Positions 28,831-37,297 of a DNA stretch of 56,735 bases are shown piece after piece. The notes under the pieces were generated by a model. It was given only the letters and a program-made list of their open reading frames with translations. It was not told where the DNA came from and ran no database searches. This stretch comes from Comamonadaceae bacterium (GTDB lineage Bacteria; Pseudomonadota; Gammaproteobacteria; Burkholderiales; Burkholderiaceae_C): contig CANKRG010000004.1 of the NCBI GenBank assembly GCA_947485165.1, positions 1-56,735 of the forward strand, given 5' to 3'. Numbering within the stretch: the first letter of the stretch is position 1; every line of letters starts with the position of its first letter. A program made the position numbers and the translations under genes.

Positions 28831-30756
28831 ATGACGATCGCCACTGCCAATGCCAATGCCAATGCCAATGCCAATGCTACAGCCGCAGCATCACCCAAAT
28901 ACCGCGAATTCAAATACGGCGTCACGCGTGCCATCGTTTCTACATCCGGCGATGCGACTTATCTGCAAGCTGAAAATGACTTAGATCCGTATGGCGTCAG
29001 ACTCACGGATAGACTAGAACACTGGGCAAAACACCGCCCTGACCGCACCTGGATGGCGCGTCGAGACGCTGTCACCAAAGAGTGGGTACACGTGAGCTAT
29101 GCACAAGCCTGGGAAAAAGCGCAGCGCATTGGTCAGTCTTTTTTAGACATGGGTTTGAGTGTTGACCGACCTGTGGCAATTTTGAGTGAAAACAGCTTAG
29201 AGCATGCTTTGATTGCAATCGGTGCGATGACAGTGGGCATTCCGTATTGCAGTGTATCTACCGCTTACAGCTTGTTGAGCCAAGACTTTGAAAAACTCAA
29301 GCATATATTTGCAACCATCACGCCAGGTTTTGTTTACGCCAGTGACTGGGAGAAATACAGCAAGGCGATCAACACTGTCGTTCAAACAGACACGATAATT
29401 GCTACAAATAATATATCTACACAGACAATAAATACGCCGACTACAGCCAAAAATTACGTTAAATTTGATGATTTATTTGCAAATACGGCAAATGATCGCG
29501 TTGGCCATGCCATGCAAGCCACAGGGCCAGATACGATCGTTAAATTCCTTTTCACCAGCGGCTCAACCAAATTACCCAAAGGCGTGATCAATACGCAAAA
29601 AATGATTTGCGCGAATGTCCAGCAAATCAGCCAATCCATCCCTGCAATGGCGGAAGATCCCCTGGTGTTGGTCGATTGGACACCTTGGAACCACACTTTT
29701 GGCGGCAACCATGATTTCAATTTGATTTTGCACCATGGCGGCACCATGTACATTGATGATGGCAAGCCCGTGCCCGCGTTGATTGGCGAGACCTTAAGAA
29801 ATCTACGTGAAATTTCACCGACGATGTACTTGAATGTACCCACTGGATTTGAGTGTGTGGCCGCCGCCATGAAAGCCGATGATGAAGACGGCAGACAGTT
29901 GCGAAAATCATTGCTGTCACGCTGCAGAATGTTTTTTTACGCTGGGGCATCGTTGGCGCAACCGATTTGGGACAGTTTGTTTGAAAGCGCTGAAAAGGAA
30001 ATTGGCGAGCGCATCGTGATGACCACCGGTTTAGGCATGACTGAAAGCGCACCTTTTGCTATTTTTGTGACCAGTCCGAACGTGAAGGCCGGTGATCTTG
30101 GTTTGCCGGCCCCAGGTATCAGTTTGAAACTCGTACCTAGTGGCGACAAAGTGGAAGTACGTTACAAGGGCCCCAACATCACATCGGGCTACTGGCGCAA
30201 CGACGAAGCTACCAAAGAGAGTTTCGACGAAGATGGCTACTTTTGCACGGGCGATGCCGTGAAATGGATCGACGAATCCGACCATCACAAAGGTTTGAAG
30301 TTTGATGGTCGCATTGCCGAAGATTTTAAATTATCAACAGGAACATTTGTGAGCGTAGGCCCCATGCGCGCAAAAATCATTGCCGCTGGCGCGCCTTTTA
30401 TTCAAGACGTTGTCATCACAGGTTTGAATGAAAAAGAGGTGGGGGCTATGATTATTCCCGCGCTGATTCCGTGCAGGAAAGCTTTTGGTTTGGCTGATAG
30501 CGCGTCTATGGCTGATATTGCTATGCATCCGCCCATGCAGCAATCCATGGCAAAAGTCATCACAGAATTAGCAAAAACAGCTACAGGTTCAGCCAGCAGA
30601 GTTGCGCGAGCCATCGTGCTGACAGAGCCGCCGAGTATCGACAAAGGTGAGATCACCGACAAAGGCAGTATCAACCAACGTGCGGTGTTGAAAGAGAGGG
30701 CTGCATTGGTTGCTGCACTTTATGACGATACCGCTTTGAATATTCTTAAATCTTGA
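28831..30756 (+). CDS. Feruloyl-CoA synthase-like AMP-forming ligase
   Basis: 641 residues from the ATG at 28831; an in-frame ATG at 28774 would overlap the crotonase gene and neither start has a clear ribosome-binding site. ANL-superfamily adenylating enzyme. P-loop FLFTSGSTKLPKG near residue 245, A5-type motif TGLGMTESAP, and A8-type region GYFCTGDAV. It activates a hydroxycinnamate (ferulate, caffeate, p-coumarate) with ATP and CoA. Two oddities: residues ~6-15 are an Ala-Asn repeat encoded by five TGCCAA units, and residues 191-206 come from an AT-rich dispersed element placed just before the core P-loop. It has an unusually AT-rich codon choice around the insertion. Confidence 0.87.
   Translation: MTIATANANANANANATAAASPKYREFKYGVTRAIVSTSGDATYLQAENDLDPYGVRLTDRLEHWAKHRPDRTWMARRDAVTKEWVHVSYAQAWEKAQRIGQSFLDMGLSVDRPVAILSENSLEHALIAIGAMTVGIPYCSVSTAYSLLSQDFEKLKHIFATITPGFVYASDWEKYSKAINTVVQTDTIIATNNISTQTINTPTTAKNYVKFDDLFANTANDRVGHAMQATGPDTIVKFLFTSGSTKLPKGVINTQKMICANVQQISQSIPAMAEDPLVLVDWTPWNHTFGGNHDFNLILHHGGTMYIDDGKPVPALIGETLRNLREISPTMYLNVPTGFECVAAAMKADDEDGRQLRKSLLSRCRMFFYAGASLAQPIWDSLFESAEKEIGERIVMTTGLGMTESAPFAIFVTSPNVKAGDLGLPAPGISLKLVPSGDKVEVRYKGPNITSGYWRNDEATKESFDEDGYFCTGDAVKWIDESDHHKGLKFDGRIAEDFKLSTGTFVSVGPMRAKIIAAGAPFIQDVVITGLNEKEVGAMIIPALIPCRKAFGLADSASMADIAMHPPMQQSMAKVITELAKTATGSASRVARAIVLTEPPSIDKGEITDKGSINQRAVLKERAALVAALYDDTALNILKS
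28845..28874 (+). repeat. Five-unit TGCCAA tandem repeat at the start of feruloyl-CoA synthase
   Basis: Five perfect hexamers plus a partial sixth code for alternating Ala-Asn. Slippage would change length by two residues without altering frame. Confidence 0.9.
29401..29453 (+). repeat. AT-rich dispersed element, copy 6, inside the feruloyl-CoA synthase gene
   Basis: GCTACAAATAATATATCTAC then CAGACAATAAATACGCCGAC. Read as A-T-N-N-I-S-T-Q-T-I-N-T-P-T-T, the same frame as in gcvT. Confidence 0.8.
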
Positions 30757-30816
30757 TTGCAAGTTATTTATCAGTTAAATTTTGTTCGTTTTTCGTTAAC
30801 TTAAAGGAGACTCGTG

Positions 30817-31812
30817 ATGGATAGGCGTTTATTTACCCAAGCTAGTATTGGTGCAGCTATTGCAGCAGCACTCAACCCAAGCGCATTTGCGCAATCTGCC
30901 ATGCCGTTTGAGCAGGTCAAAGTGTTCTATGGCTTTCCGCCAGGTAGCGCTGGCGATATTTGTGCGCGTCGCGTGGCAGATAAATTTGGCGGTTCAAATT
31001 ACACCAAAAATGCAGGCGTGATCGACAGCAAGCCAGGTGCGGGTGGTCAAATTGCCTTGAATTTGCTCAAGTCCGCGCCTACTGATGGTTCAGTGATTGC
31101 CATGACACCTTTCTCGGCGATTTCACTGTATCCACATATTTTCAAGAATTTGCAATACAAACCGTTTGAAGATTTTCAACCCATCAGCACAGCTTCGATG
31201 ATTCATCATGGTTTGGCCGTTGGGCCAATGGTTCCCGCAACCGTTAAAACAGTGAAAGACTTTTTGGCATGGGCAAAAGCCAACCCTGCACAAGCCAGCT
31301 ATGGCTCGCCTGCAGCGGGTTCTACGCCTCATTTTATTGGTGCACTTTTGGGTTTGAATTACAACGTTGAGTTAAAACATGTGCCTTATCGCGGCTCTGT
31401 GCCAGGCGTGACCGACGTGGTGGGCGGCCAAATTGCTGCGATGGTGACCCCGCATGGTGACTTTATTGCCAACCACAAAGCAGGCAAGATGCGTATTTTG
31501 GCAACGTCTGGCAAAACACGTTCACCTTTTGTACCGGAAGTGGCTACCTTTGCAGAACAAGGCTTTCCAGAGTTGACAGTGGAAGAGTGGTTTGGTTTTT
31601 ACGCGCCTGCTAAAACACCAGCCAACGTGGTTGCTGCAGCCAATGCCGCTATCAATGCTGCTGTTAAAGACAAGGCTGTTCAAGATTCTTTCACAGTCGT
31701 CGGCTTGATTCCCTTTGCAGGAACGGTAGCAGAGCAATTGAAGAGCTCACAAGTGGAATTCGAACGCTGGGGTCCGCTGATCAAGCGTATTGGTTTTACA
31801 GTTGACTCCTGA
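30817..31812 (+). CDS. Bug/TctC-type periplasmic solute-binding receptor
   Basis: 331 residues from ATG 30817, six bases after AAGGAGA (a GTG immediately upstream is less likely). Signal peptide with a basic start and hydrophobic core ends near SAFAQSA. The mature domain has VFYGFPPGSAGDICARRVA, the Bug loop DSKPGAGGQIALNLLKS, and HVPYRGSVPGVTDVVGGQI. Located 60 bases after feruloyl-CoA synthase and 39 before marR. It probably captures the hydroxycinnamate or a related acid in the periplasm, though no TctAB membrane genes are present. Confidence 0.88.
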   Translation: MDRRLFTQASIGAAIAAALNPSAFAQSAMPFEQVKVFYGFPPGSAGDICARRVADKFGGSNYTKNAGVIDSKPGAGGQIALNLLKSAPTDGSVIAMTPFSAISLYPHIFKNLQYKPFEDFQPISTASMIHHGLAVGPMVPATVKTVKDFLAWAKANPAQASYGSPAAGSTPHFIGALLGLNYNVELKHVPYRGSVPGVTDVVGGQIAAMVTPHGDFIANHKAGKMRILATSGKTRSPFVPEVATFAEQGFPELTVEEWFGFYAPAKTPANVVAAANAAINAAVKDKAVQDSFTVVGLIPFAGTVAEQLKSSQVEFERWGPLIKRIGFTVDS

Positions 31813-31851
31813 TAATTAAAGAAAATACATTAAAGAAAGTTCATTACCAGC

Positions 31852-32280
31852 GTGGAAAAAATAGATACAAGCTACCTTGAAACCCTACTCGGGTACAACG
31901 CCCGTCGAGCCGCGCTGGTCATCATTGAGCAGTTTTTAAAGAGAATGGCTGTGTACGATTTAAGACCGGTCGATTTTTCGGTTTTGTCATTGATCACGCA
32001 CAACCCTGGCATCAGTTCACGTCAGCTATGTTCTGCGTTAAATATCATGCCGCCCAATTTGGTCGGCATGATCAACACCTTAGAAAAACGCGAATTGATC
32101 CTGCGCAAACCTCATCCCAGCGATCGGCGTATCCTCGGGCTGCATTTGTCGGACGCAGGTGGTAAGTTGATGAAAAATGCGGAGCAAACTGCGAAAGAGC
32201 TTGAAAACGATGCGGCTTCGAAATTATCAGCCAGTGAACGCAAAACTTTGACGCGCTTGTTGCAGAAAATCTATACTTAA
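31852..32280 (+). CDS. MarR family transcriptional regulator
   Basis: 142 residues starting at GTG. Winged-helix DNA-binding domain: LSLITHNPGISSRQLCSALNI, then the recognition helix region NLVGMINTLEKRELI and wing KPHPSDRRILGLHLSD. Last gene of the crotonase-fcs-Bug row, so it most likely represses that operon. It may sense a hydroxycinnamoyl-CoA thioester, as CouR/FerR-type regulators do. The candidate operators at 27941-27970 are its probable target. It converges with livF. Confidence 0.85.
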   Translation: MEKIDTSYLETLLGYNARRAALVIIEQFLKRMAVYDLRPVDFSVLSLITHNPGISSRQLCSALNIMPPNLVGMINTLEKRELILRKPHPSDRRILGLHLSDAGGKLMKNAEQTAKELENDAASKLSASERKTLTRLLQKIYT

Positions 32281-32310
32281 ACAGCGCAATTTCAGCACTG
32301 TAAGCATTTA

Positions 32311-33063
32311 TTAGACGCCAAGATGCTGTTGCAATATTTCAGGTTGCGCCAATAGCTGTTCAGAGCTTCCTGTAAAAACGACTTGGCCTTTCACCAAAAT
32401 CACATTGCGATCGGTGATTTGTGTGACATGCTTCCAGTTTTTATCAACAATGATGCTGCTGATGCCTGATTCGCGAATCACCCCGCAAATGCGCCAAATT
32501 TCTTTCGCAATCAAAGGCGCCAAGCCTTCGGTGGCTTCGTCCAAAATCAGCACATCCGGGTTGGTCATCAGCGCTCTGCCAATGGTCAGCATTTGCTGTT
32601 CACCGCCTGACAGCTGCTGCCCACCATGATTCAGGCGTTCTTTCAAACGTGGAAACGTGTCTAAAACTCTGTCGTAATGCCAATCTTGCTGCTTGTCTGC
32701 ACGCAGCTTGGCCGCTGCAGATTTACCTGCTCGCGCTGTCATTTTCAGGTTTTCAGTGACACTCAAATTGCCGAAAATACCGCGACCTTCTGGCACATAA
32801 GCCACACCTAGTTGTGCAATTTTGTACGGTGGCGCTCCTGTCATGTCTTGACCCATGATGCTCACATCGCCAGCGCTGGGTTTGACCAGGCCCATGATGC
32901 TTTTCAGCAAAGTGCTTTTGCCCATGCCATTGCGTCCCATCAGCCCAATCGTCTCACCCCTAGCTACTGAAAAATCTATCCCCTGCAAAATATGGCTCGC
33001 ACCATAATGCGTGTTCAAACCTTGAACGTCTATGAGGAGATCGGGCATGTTTTTGTCAGACAT
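32311..33063 (-). CDS. livF: Branched-chain-type ABC transporter ATPase LivF
   Basis: 250 residues from the ATG at 33063, which overlaps the livG stop by eight bases. Walker A GRNGMGKST, Q-loop, signature LSGGEQQML, Walker B PDVLILDEATEGLAP, and an H-loop replaced by a short switch (VDKNWKHV). The EATEGLAP wording is typical of LivF. Cytoplasmic ATPase partner of LivG in a hydrophobic amino/aromatic acid importer. Last gene of the five-gene operon. Confidence 0.9.
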   Translation of the reverse strand: MSDKNMPDLLIDVQGLNTHYGASHILQGIDFSVARGETIGLMGRNGMGKSTLLKSIMGLVKPSAGDVSIMGQDMTGAPPYKIAQLGVAYVPEGRGIFGNLSVTENLKMTARAGKSAAAKLRADKQQDWHYDRVLDTFPRLKERLNHGGQQLSGGEQQMLTIGRALMTNPDVLILDEATEGLAPLIAKEIWRICGVIRESGISSIIVDKNWKHVTQITDRNVILVKGQVVFTGSSEQLLAQPEILQQHLGV

Positions 33064-33829
33064 GTTCTTCACCCAAATAGGCGGCTTGCACGTTGGCATC
33101 GGCACGCACTGCGGCCGGTTTGTCGCTTGCGATGACTTGACCGTTGACCATCACGGTGAGTTTGTCTGCCAAGGCGAAAACGGCATCCATATCATGTTCT
33201 ACGAGCAGCATGGCATGGTCTTTTTTCAGGGTGTGCAGCAATTCAATCATGCGTTCAGCCTCGGCCACTCCCATGCCAGCCAGGGGTTCATCTAACAATA
33301 GAACTTGTGGTTGGGTGGCCAAAGTCATCGCAATCTCTAGTTGCCGCTGCTCGCCATGGCTGATGGTTCCGGCTACAGTGTGCATGCGATTTTCTAGCTT
33401 GCACAAGGCTATAGACAACGCAGTTATCTCTTGAGCTGCTATTGATTGTGTAGCAGTTTGGGTATTTTGAAGCCATAGTATCGGGTTCCAAGGCTGCTGC
33501 ACGTCACGCGACTGGGCAGCCAAGCGCACATTGTCCCAAACGCTGAGAGGTAGAAACACATTGGTTTTTTGGAAGCTGCGCCCCAGGCCTTGTCTTGAAA
33601 TTTTCTCGGCCGACCAACCCGTGACGTCGTGCCCGTTTAGTTGAATGCTGCCTGATGTCAACGTCAAATCGCCAGAAACCAAGTTGGTAAGGGTTGATTT
33701 TCCCGCACCATTGGGGCCGATCACGGCATGGATTTGACCTCGGTACAAATCAATCGACACATCGTTCACAGCAGCCAAGCCACCAAAATGCTTGGTTAGG
33801 TTTTTGGCGGACAAAAGTAATTCAGTCAT
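33056..33829 (-). CDS. livG: Branched-chain-type ABC transporter ATPase LivG
   Basis: 257 residues from ATG 33829, eight bases inside the livM end; a GTG at 33850 is less likely. Walker A GPNGAGKST, signature ISHGEQRQLEIAM (SHGEQ is usual for LivG), Walker B VLLLDEPLAGMGVAEAERM, H-loop VEHDMDAVFALAD. Residues ~126-141 (TATQSIAAQEITALSIA) have a coding sequence resembling the AT-rich element, in a variable region ahead of the signature. It pairs with LivF. Confidence 0.9.
   Translation of the reverse strand: MTELLLSAKNLTKHFGGLAAVNDVSIDLYRGQIHAVIGPNGAGKSTLTNLVSGDLTLTSGSIQLNGHDVTGWSAEKISRQGLGRSFQKTNVFLPLSVWDNVRLAAQSRDVQQPWNPILWLQNTQTATQSIAAQEITALSIALCKLENRMHTVAGTISHGEQRQLEIAMTLATQPQVLLLDEPLAGMGVAEAERMIELLHTLKKDHAMLLVEHDMDAVFALADKLTVMVNGQVIASDKPAAVRADANVQAAYLGEEHV
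33408..33454 (-). repeat. Possible degenerate AT-rich element inside livG
   Basis: On the minus strand GCTACACAATCAATAGC then a diverged core. It shares the 5' hairpin and frame of the gcvT copy but only about 60 percent overall, so this is tentative. Confidence 0.25.
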
Positions 33830-34859
33830 CTTGCACTCCAGCTTTGGCACGCTTGCGCTGCAAAAAGCGCTCAGCCAAACCCATCAAGCCACGCGGTGCA
33901 AACATCACCACCAGCACGATGAAGGTTCCCATCCACAGTTGCCAGTGCTTGCCTAGGCTGATGTCTTTGCCGAACAGTTGAACGGTTGGCAAGTCCTTCA
34001 GCGCATGAAGCACATATTCAAACGTAAATGCACCTAAAAACGCACCAGCAAAGTTGCCCATGCCACCCAAAATAACCATCATGATGGCGTGCGCGCTCAT
34101 GTGAAAACCCATCAGCTCTGGGTTGATATAGCCACTTTGTGCCCCCCACAAGTAGCCCGCTAATCCCGCCAAACCACCGGCAATGGTGAATGCAGTCAGT
34201 TTGTAGCCGAAGGTGCCAAAACCCATAGCACGCATACGGTGTTCATTGATGCGAATGCCTGACAAGGCACGACCCAGCGGACTCCACAACAAGCGGCGTA
34301 AAAACACATAAACCAGCAAAGCAAAAGCCAAAGTGACGTAGTAAAAAGTGATCTTGTTATCCAAATCAAACAGGGTCACCCCAAAAACCTGTGCGCTGGG
34401 TTTGAAGTTGATATACAAGCCGTCCGACCCGCCCAAGGCTTTGTTGTCAAAAAACAAGAAAAACACCATCTGCGCAAAGGCCATGGTCACCATGATGAAG
34501 TAAATACCATGCGTGCGAACGACAAAAAAGCCGATGATCAAAGCGGCAAGGGCAGATGCCAACACGGCTACCGGTAGTGTCCACCACAGGCTAACGGCGG
34601 CATCTTGCGGCATTAAAAAAGCCAAGGCATAACCCGCCAAGCCAAAATATGCTGCGTGACCTAGCGATACCAAACCCGTCACACCTTGCAGCAAATCCAA
34701 GCTCATCGCAAATATCGCCATGATGAGCATACGTGTCACCATTTGCGTGTAAAAGTCCGTTCCTACCCACGGGAAGGCGAGCAGAGCGACCAAGCCCAGC
34801 CCCAACGCGATCTGCACACCGCGTGGCAGTATTTCTAAGTTTGCTTTTGGTGAACTCAT
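33822..34859 (-). CDS. livM: Branched-chain-type ABC transporter permease LivM
   Basis: 345 residues with about ten hydrophobic segments. LivM landmarks are SLDLLQGVTGLVSLGHAAYF, then VRTHGIYFIMVTMAFAQM, and the EAA-like GRALSGIRINEHRMRAMGF that contacts the ATPase. Inner-membrane partner of LivH, 16 bases downstream of it. The C-terminal RFLQRKRAKAGVQDD is cytoplasmic. Confidence 0.92.
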   Translation of the reverse strand: MSSPKANLEILPRGVQIALGLGLVALLAFPWVGTDFYTQMVTRMLIMAIFAMSLDLLQGVTGLVSLGHAAYFGLAGYALAFLMPQDAAVSLWWTLPVAVLASALAALIIGFFVVRTHGIYFIMVTMAFAQMVFFLFFDNKALGGSDGLYINFKPSAQVFGVTLFDLDNKITFYYVTLAFALLVYVFLRRLLWSPLGRALSGIRINEHRMRAMGFGTFGYKLTAFTIAGGLAGLAGYLWGAQSGYINPELMGFHMSAHAIMMVILGGMGNFAGAFLGAFTFEYVLHALKDLPTVQLFGKDISLGKHWQLWMGTFIVLVVMFAPRGLMGLAERFLQRKRAKAGVQDD

Positions 34860-34875
34860 AGTTTCAATAGGTTCA

Positions 34876-35739
34876 TCATGCTTTAAACAAGCCTTCTGGC
34901 TTCCACAACAACACTGCCGCCATCAGGATATAAACCAACATGCCAGACATGGATGGCAGCAAAACCTTGCCAAAGGTATCTACCAAGCCGACCAGCAGCG
35001 CTGCAATCAAGGCCCCGCGGACCGAGCCAATACCACCAATAACCACAACCACAAAGCACATGATGAGCACTTGTGAGCCCATGTTTGGGTAAACGCTAGA
35101 AATAGGCGCTGAAAGTATGCCGGCAACTGCTGCAAGACCCACGCCCAGCGCGAACACCACGGCGTGAATCAGTTTGATGTTGATGCCTAGCGCCTCCGTC
35201 ATGTCGCGGTTGAATGCGCCTGCGCGAATTTTCATACCCAAACGTGTTTTTGCAATGAGCCAGTACAAACCCAAGGCCAAGGCAACACAAACGGCCGACA
35301 TAAAAAGCCGGTAAACGGGGTAAGACAAGTTATCAGTCAACGGAATTGACGCGCTCAACGCTTCAGGAATGGTGACGCCATGTACGTCATCGCCCCACAA
35401 AATCGACCGCAGTTCTTCAAAAATGTAGATCAACCCGAAGGTCAGCAGCACTTGGTCTAAATGGTCGCGTTCATAAAAATGCCTGAACAGCAACCATTCC
35501 AGTGCCAAACCAAATAGCACTGCAAGCGCGATACCCACGACGATGGCCAGCGTCAAGCTACCCAGCAGCGTACTTAACCAATAAGCCAGATACGCGCCCA
35601 GCATATAAAAGCTGCCATGCGCCAAATTCACCACGCCCATGATGCCGAAAATCAGCGTCAACCCAGCCGCCAGCATGAACAGCAGCAGGCCGTATTGCAC
35701 GCTGTTCAGCAGCTGAATAAGAAAAGTAGGGAAGTCCAT
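34876..35739 (-). CDS. livH: Branched-chain-type ABC transporter permease LivH
   Basis: 287 residues, about eight membrane segments. The start ..LLNSVQYGLLLFMLAAGLTL, then GVVNLAHGSFYMLGAYLAY, and the EAA-like loop KTRLGMKIRAGAFNRDMTEAL identify it. Forms the membrane channel with LivM. Separated from the upstream binding-protein gene by 90 bases containing a strong stem-loop. Confidence 0.92.
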   Translation of the reverse strand: MDFPTFLIQLLNSVQYGLLLFMLAAGLTLIFGIMGVVNLAHGSFYMLGAYLAYWLSTLLGSLTLAIVVGIALAVLFGLALEWLLFRHFYERDHLDQVLLTFGLIYIFEELRSILWGDDVHGVTIPEALSASIPLTDNLSYPVYRLFMSAVCVALALGLYWLIAKTRLGMKIRAGAFNRDMTEALGINIKLIHAVVFALGVGLAAVAGILSAPISSVYPNMGSQVLIMCFVVVVIGGIGSVRGALIAALLVGLVDTFGKVLLPSMSGMLVYILMAAVLLWKPEGLFKA

Positions 35740-35770
35740 GAATGCGCTGGAGAATTGACGAAGCTATGGT

Positions 35771-35793
35771 AATAGGGAGGAAAACTCCCTATT
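35771..35793 (-). terminator. Stem-loop between the binding-protein gene and livH
   Basis: AATAGGGAG and CTCCCTATT pair perfectly around a five-base loop. On the minus-strand transcript it lies after the binding-protein stop and before livH, with only a short U-tract behind it, so partial attenuation or 3'-end protection is likely. Read from the plus strand it is followed by TTTTTT and would be a good terminator for antisense transcripts. Confidence 0.6.
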
Positions 35794-35829
35794 TTTTAGA
35801 CTAGACGGTAAGCTTTTTTTTCGATCAGA

Positions 35830-37029
35830 TTAAGACATCTTGCAACCCGCGCCAGAGTCGGCTAAGGCTTTAGCCGCAACACCCAAGACTTTGTTTTCTT
35901 TGTTTTCAACAACGCGCAAGTAAATATCTTGCACTGGGTTGTGTGATTTGCTCATAGTCCATTTGCCGCGCGGGCTGTCAATCTTGGCGGATTCCATGGC
36001 TTTGTACAACTCAACCTTTTTAGTCATATCGCCTTTGACAGCATTCATGCCTTGAATCAACAACAAACCTGTGTCGTAGCCTTGCACCGCGTAAACGTCT
36101 GGCTGCAGCTTGAAGGTTTTGGCGTAATTCAGACGGAATTCTTTGTTGCGCGGTGTGTCGAGTGAATCGCTGTAATGAAGCGTCGTCATCACGCCATTGG
36201 CGGCTGGGCCTGCGGCATCGAGCACGCCTTCAGTCAAAAAGCCTGAGCCATAAAGTGGAATCTTGCCTTGAAGACCCGCTGCAGCGTAGTCTTTCATAAA
36301 TTTAGCTGCTCCACCACCTGCGAAGAAGCAAGCCACGGCGTCAGGCTTCAAGGCTGCAATTTCTGTCAACAGCGCTTGAAATTCCACATTGGGGAAGGGC
36401 AAGCCGAGCTCTTTGATAATCGTGCCGCCAGCCGCCGTGTAGCCTTCTTTGAAACCCTCAAAAGCTTCGTCACCAGCGGCGTATTTCCAAGTGATCCACA
36501 CGGCTTTTTTGTGGCCTTTGGCGATCATCGCAGGGCCAAGCGCGCGCGTTGGTTGCGAGTTGCTGAACGATGTGCGAAACACGTTGGGCGCGCATTGCGC
36601 ACGTGTCGCAGCGTGTACGCCTGCGTTAGGAATCAAGCTCAACACACCGCTATCACGCGCCACTTTGTGAATGCCCATTTGCACGCCTGAGTGCACCGTG
36701 CCTACCAGCACGTCCACCTTGTCGCGCTGTACCAGTTTGTTGGCGTTTTCAATGCCTTTGGATGGATCAGATTCGTCATCCACCTTGAAAAACTCAATCT
36801 CGCGGCCACCCAGTTTGCCACCTTGTTCATTGATAGCCAAGCGAAAACCGTTTTCAATCGCCACGCCTAGTTGTGCAAACGTACCGGTGTACGGCAGCAT
36901 CAAGCCGACGCGTAATTTGCCGGTTTGCGCTTTGGCTTGCTCAGTAACAAGCAGACCCGTTGAAGCCGCGCCAATGAGGGCAGCGCTGCGCGATAAAACT
37001 TGACGACGAGAAGTAGAACTTGTTTTCAT
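35830..37029 (-). CDS. Branched-chain-type ABC transporter periplasmic binding protein
   Basis: 399 residues. Signal peptide with a twin-arginine-like start (TSRRQVLSRSAALIGAA) and cleavage near AKAQ. Type-1 periplasmic fold of the LivK/Leu-Ile-Val family: LRVGLMLPYTGTFAQLG, then DDESDPSKGIENANKLVQRD and VQGYDTGLLLIQG. Members near aromatic genes bind benzoate-like acids. Its position, divergent from the fused monooxygenase, suggests uptake of that pathway's substrate. First and probably most abundant product of the operon, helped by the stem-loop after it. Confidence 0.9.
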   Translation of the reverse strand: MKTSSTSRRQVLSRSAALIGAASTGLLVTEQAKAQTGKLRVGLMLPYTGTFAQLGVAIENGFRLAINEQGGKLGGREIEFFKVDDESDPSKGIENANKLVQRDKVDVLVGTVHSGVQMGIHKVARDSGVLSLIPNAGVHAATRAQCAPNVFRTSFSNSQPTRALGPAMIAKGHKKAVWITWKYAAGDEAFEGFKEGYTAAGGTIIKELGLPFPNVEFQALLTEIAALKPDAVACFFAGGGAAKFMKDYAAAGLQGKIPLYGSGFLTEGVLDAAGPAANGVMTTLHYSDSLDTPRNKEFRLNYAKTFKLQPDVYAVQGYDTGLLLIQGMNAVKGDMTKKVELYKAMESAKIDSPRGKWTMSKSHNPVQDIYLRVVENKENKVLGVAAKALADSGAGCKMS

Positions 37030-37056
37030 GGAGTCTCCTGGTGGAATGGATGAAAT

Positions 37057-37074
37057 TAATTCAAATATGAATTA
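37057..37074. promoter_or_regulatory. Palindrome TAATTCA-4-TGAATTA, candidate operator
   Basis: Perfect seven-base arms around AATA, 28 bases upstream of the binding-protein start and within the divergent region before the fused monooxygenase. Size fits a MarR dimer; a MarR gene is the second gene of the divergent operon. Confidence 0.45.
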
Positions 37075-37111
37075 TTGTGCATGCATGTTAAACGTATCAG
37101 TCATTTTTTTT

Positions 37112-37129
37112 CCTAGGATAAACCCTAGG
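37112..37129. promoter_or_regulatory. Pair of CCTAGG palindromes, candidate regulatory site
   Basis: CCTAGG at 37112-37117 and again at 37124-37129 are 12 bases apart (start to start), close to one helical turn, in the middle of the divergent promoter region. Confidence 0.35.
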
Positions 37130-37220
37130 TGAATGAGTCTTCCATACAAGCAATTATTGTCCACAGAGTAAGAATGTTAAGTACTTTTTAAAAAAAATGA
37201 ATACTGTCATACCCGATGCG

Positions 37221-37289
37221 TTTGTCAAAACATTTTTGGAGATTTAATTGTCAAGAGAAGTTTGACAAAATATAGTTTATGTTTAAAAT
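37221..37289 (+). promoter_or_regulatory. Candidate promoter with flanking dyad, driving the fused monooxygenase operon
   Basis: TTGACA (37262-37267), 16 bases, TAAAAT (37284-37289). The -10 ends eight bases before the ATG at 37298 and no ribosome-binding site is visible, which points to a leaderless message. TTTGTCAAA at 37221-37229 is the inverted copy of TTTGACAAA at 37261-37269, which overlaps the -35; their 40-base spacing would put them on one helix face. Confidence 0.45.
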
Positions 37290-37297
37290 ATTTAACC

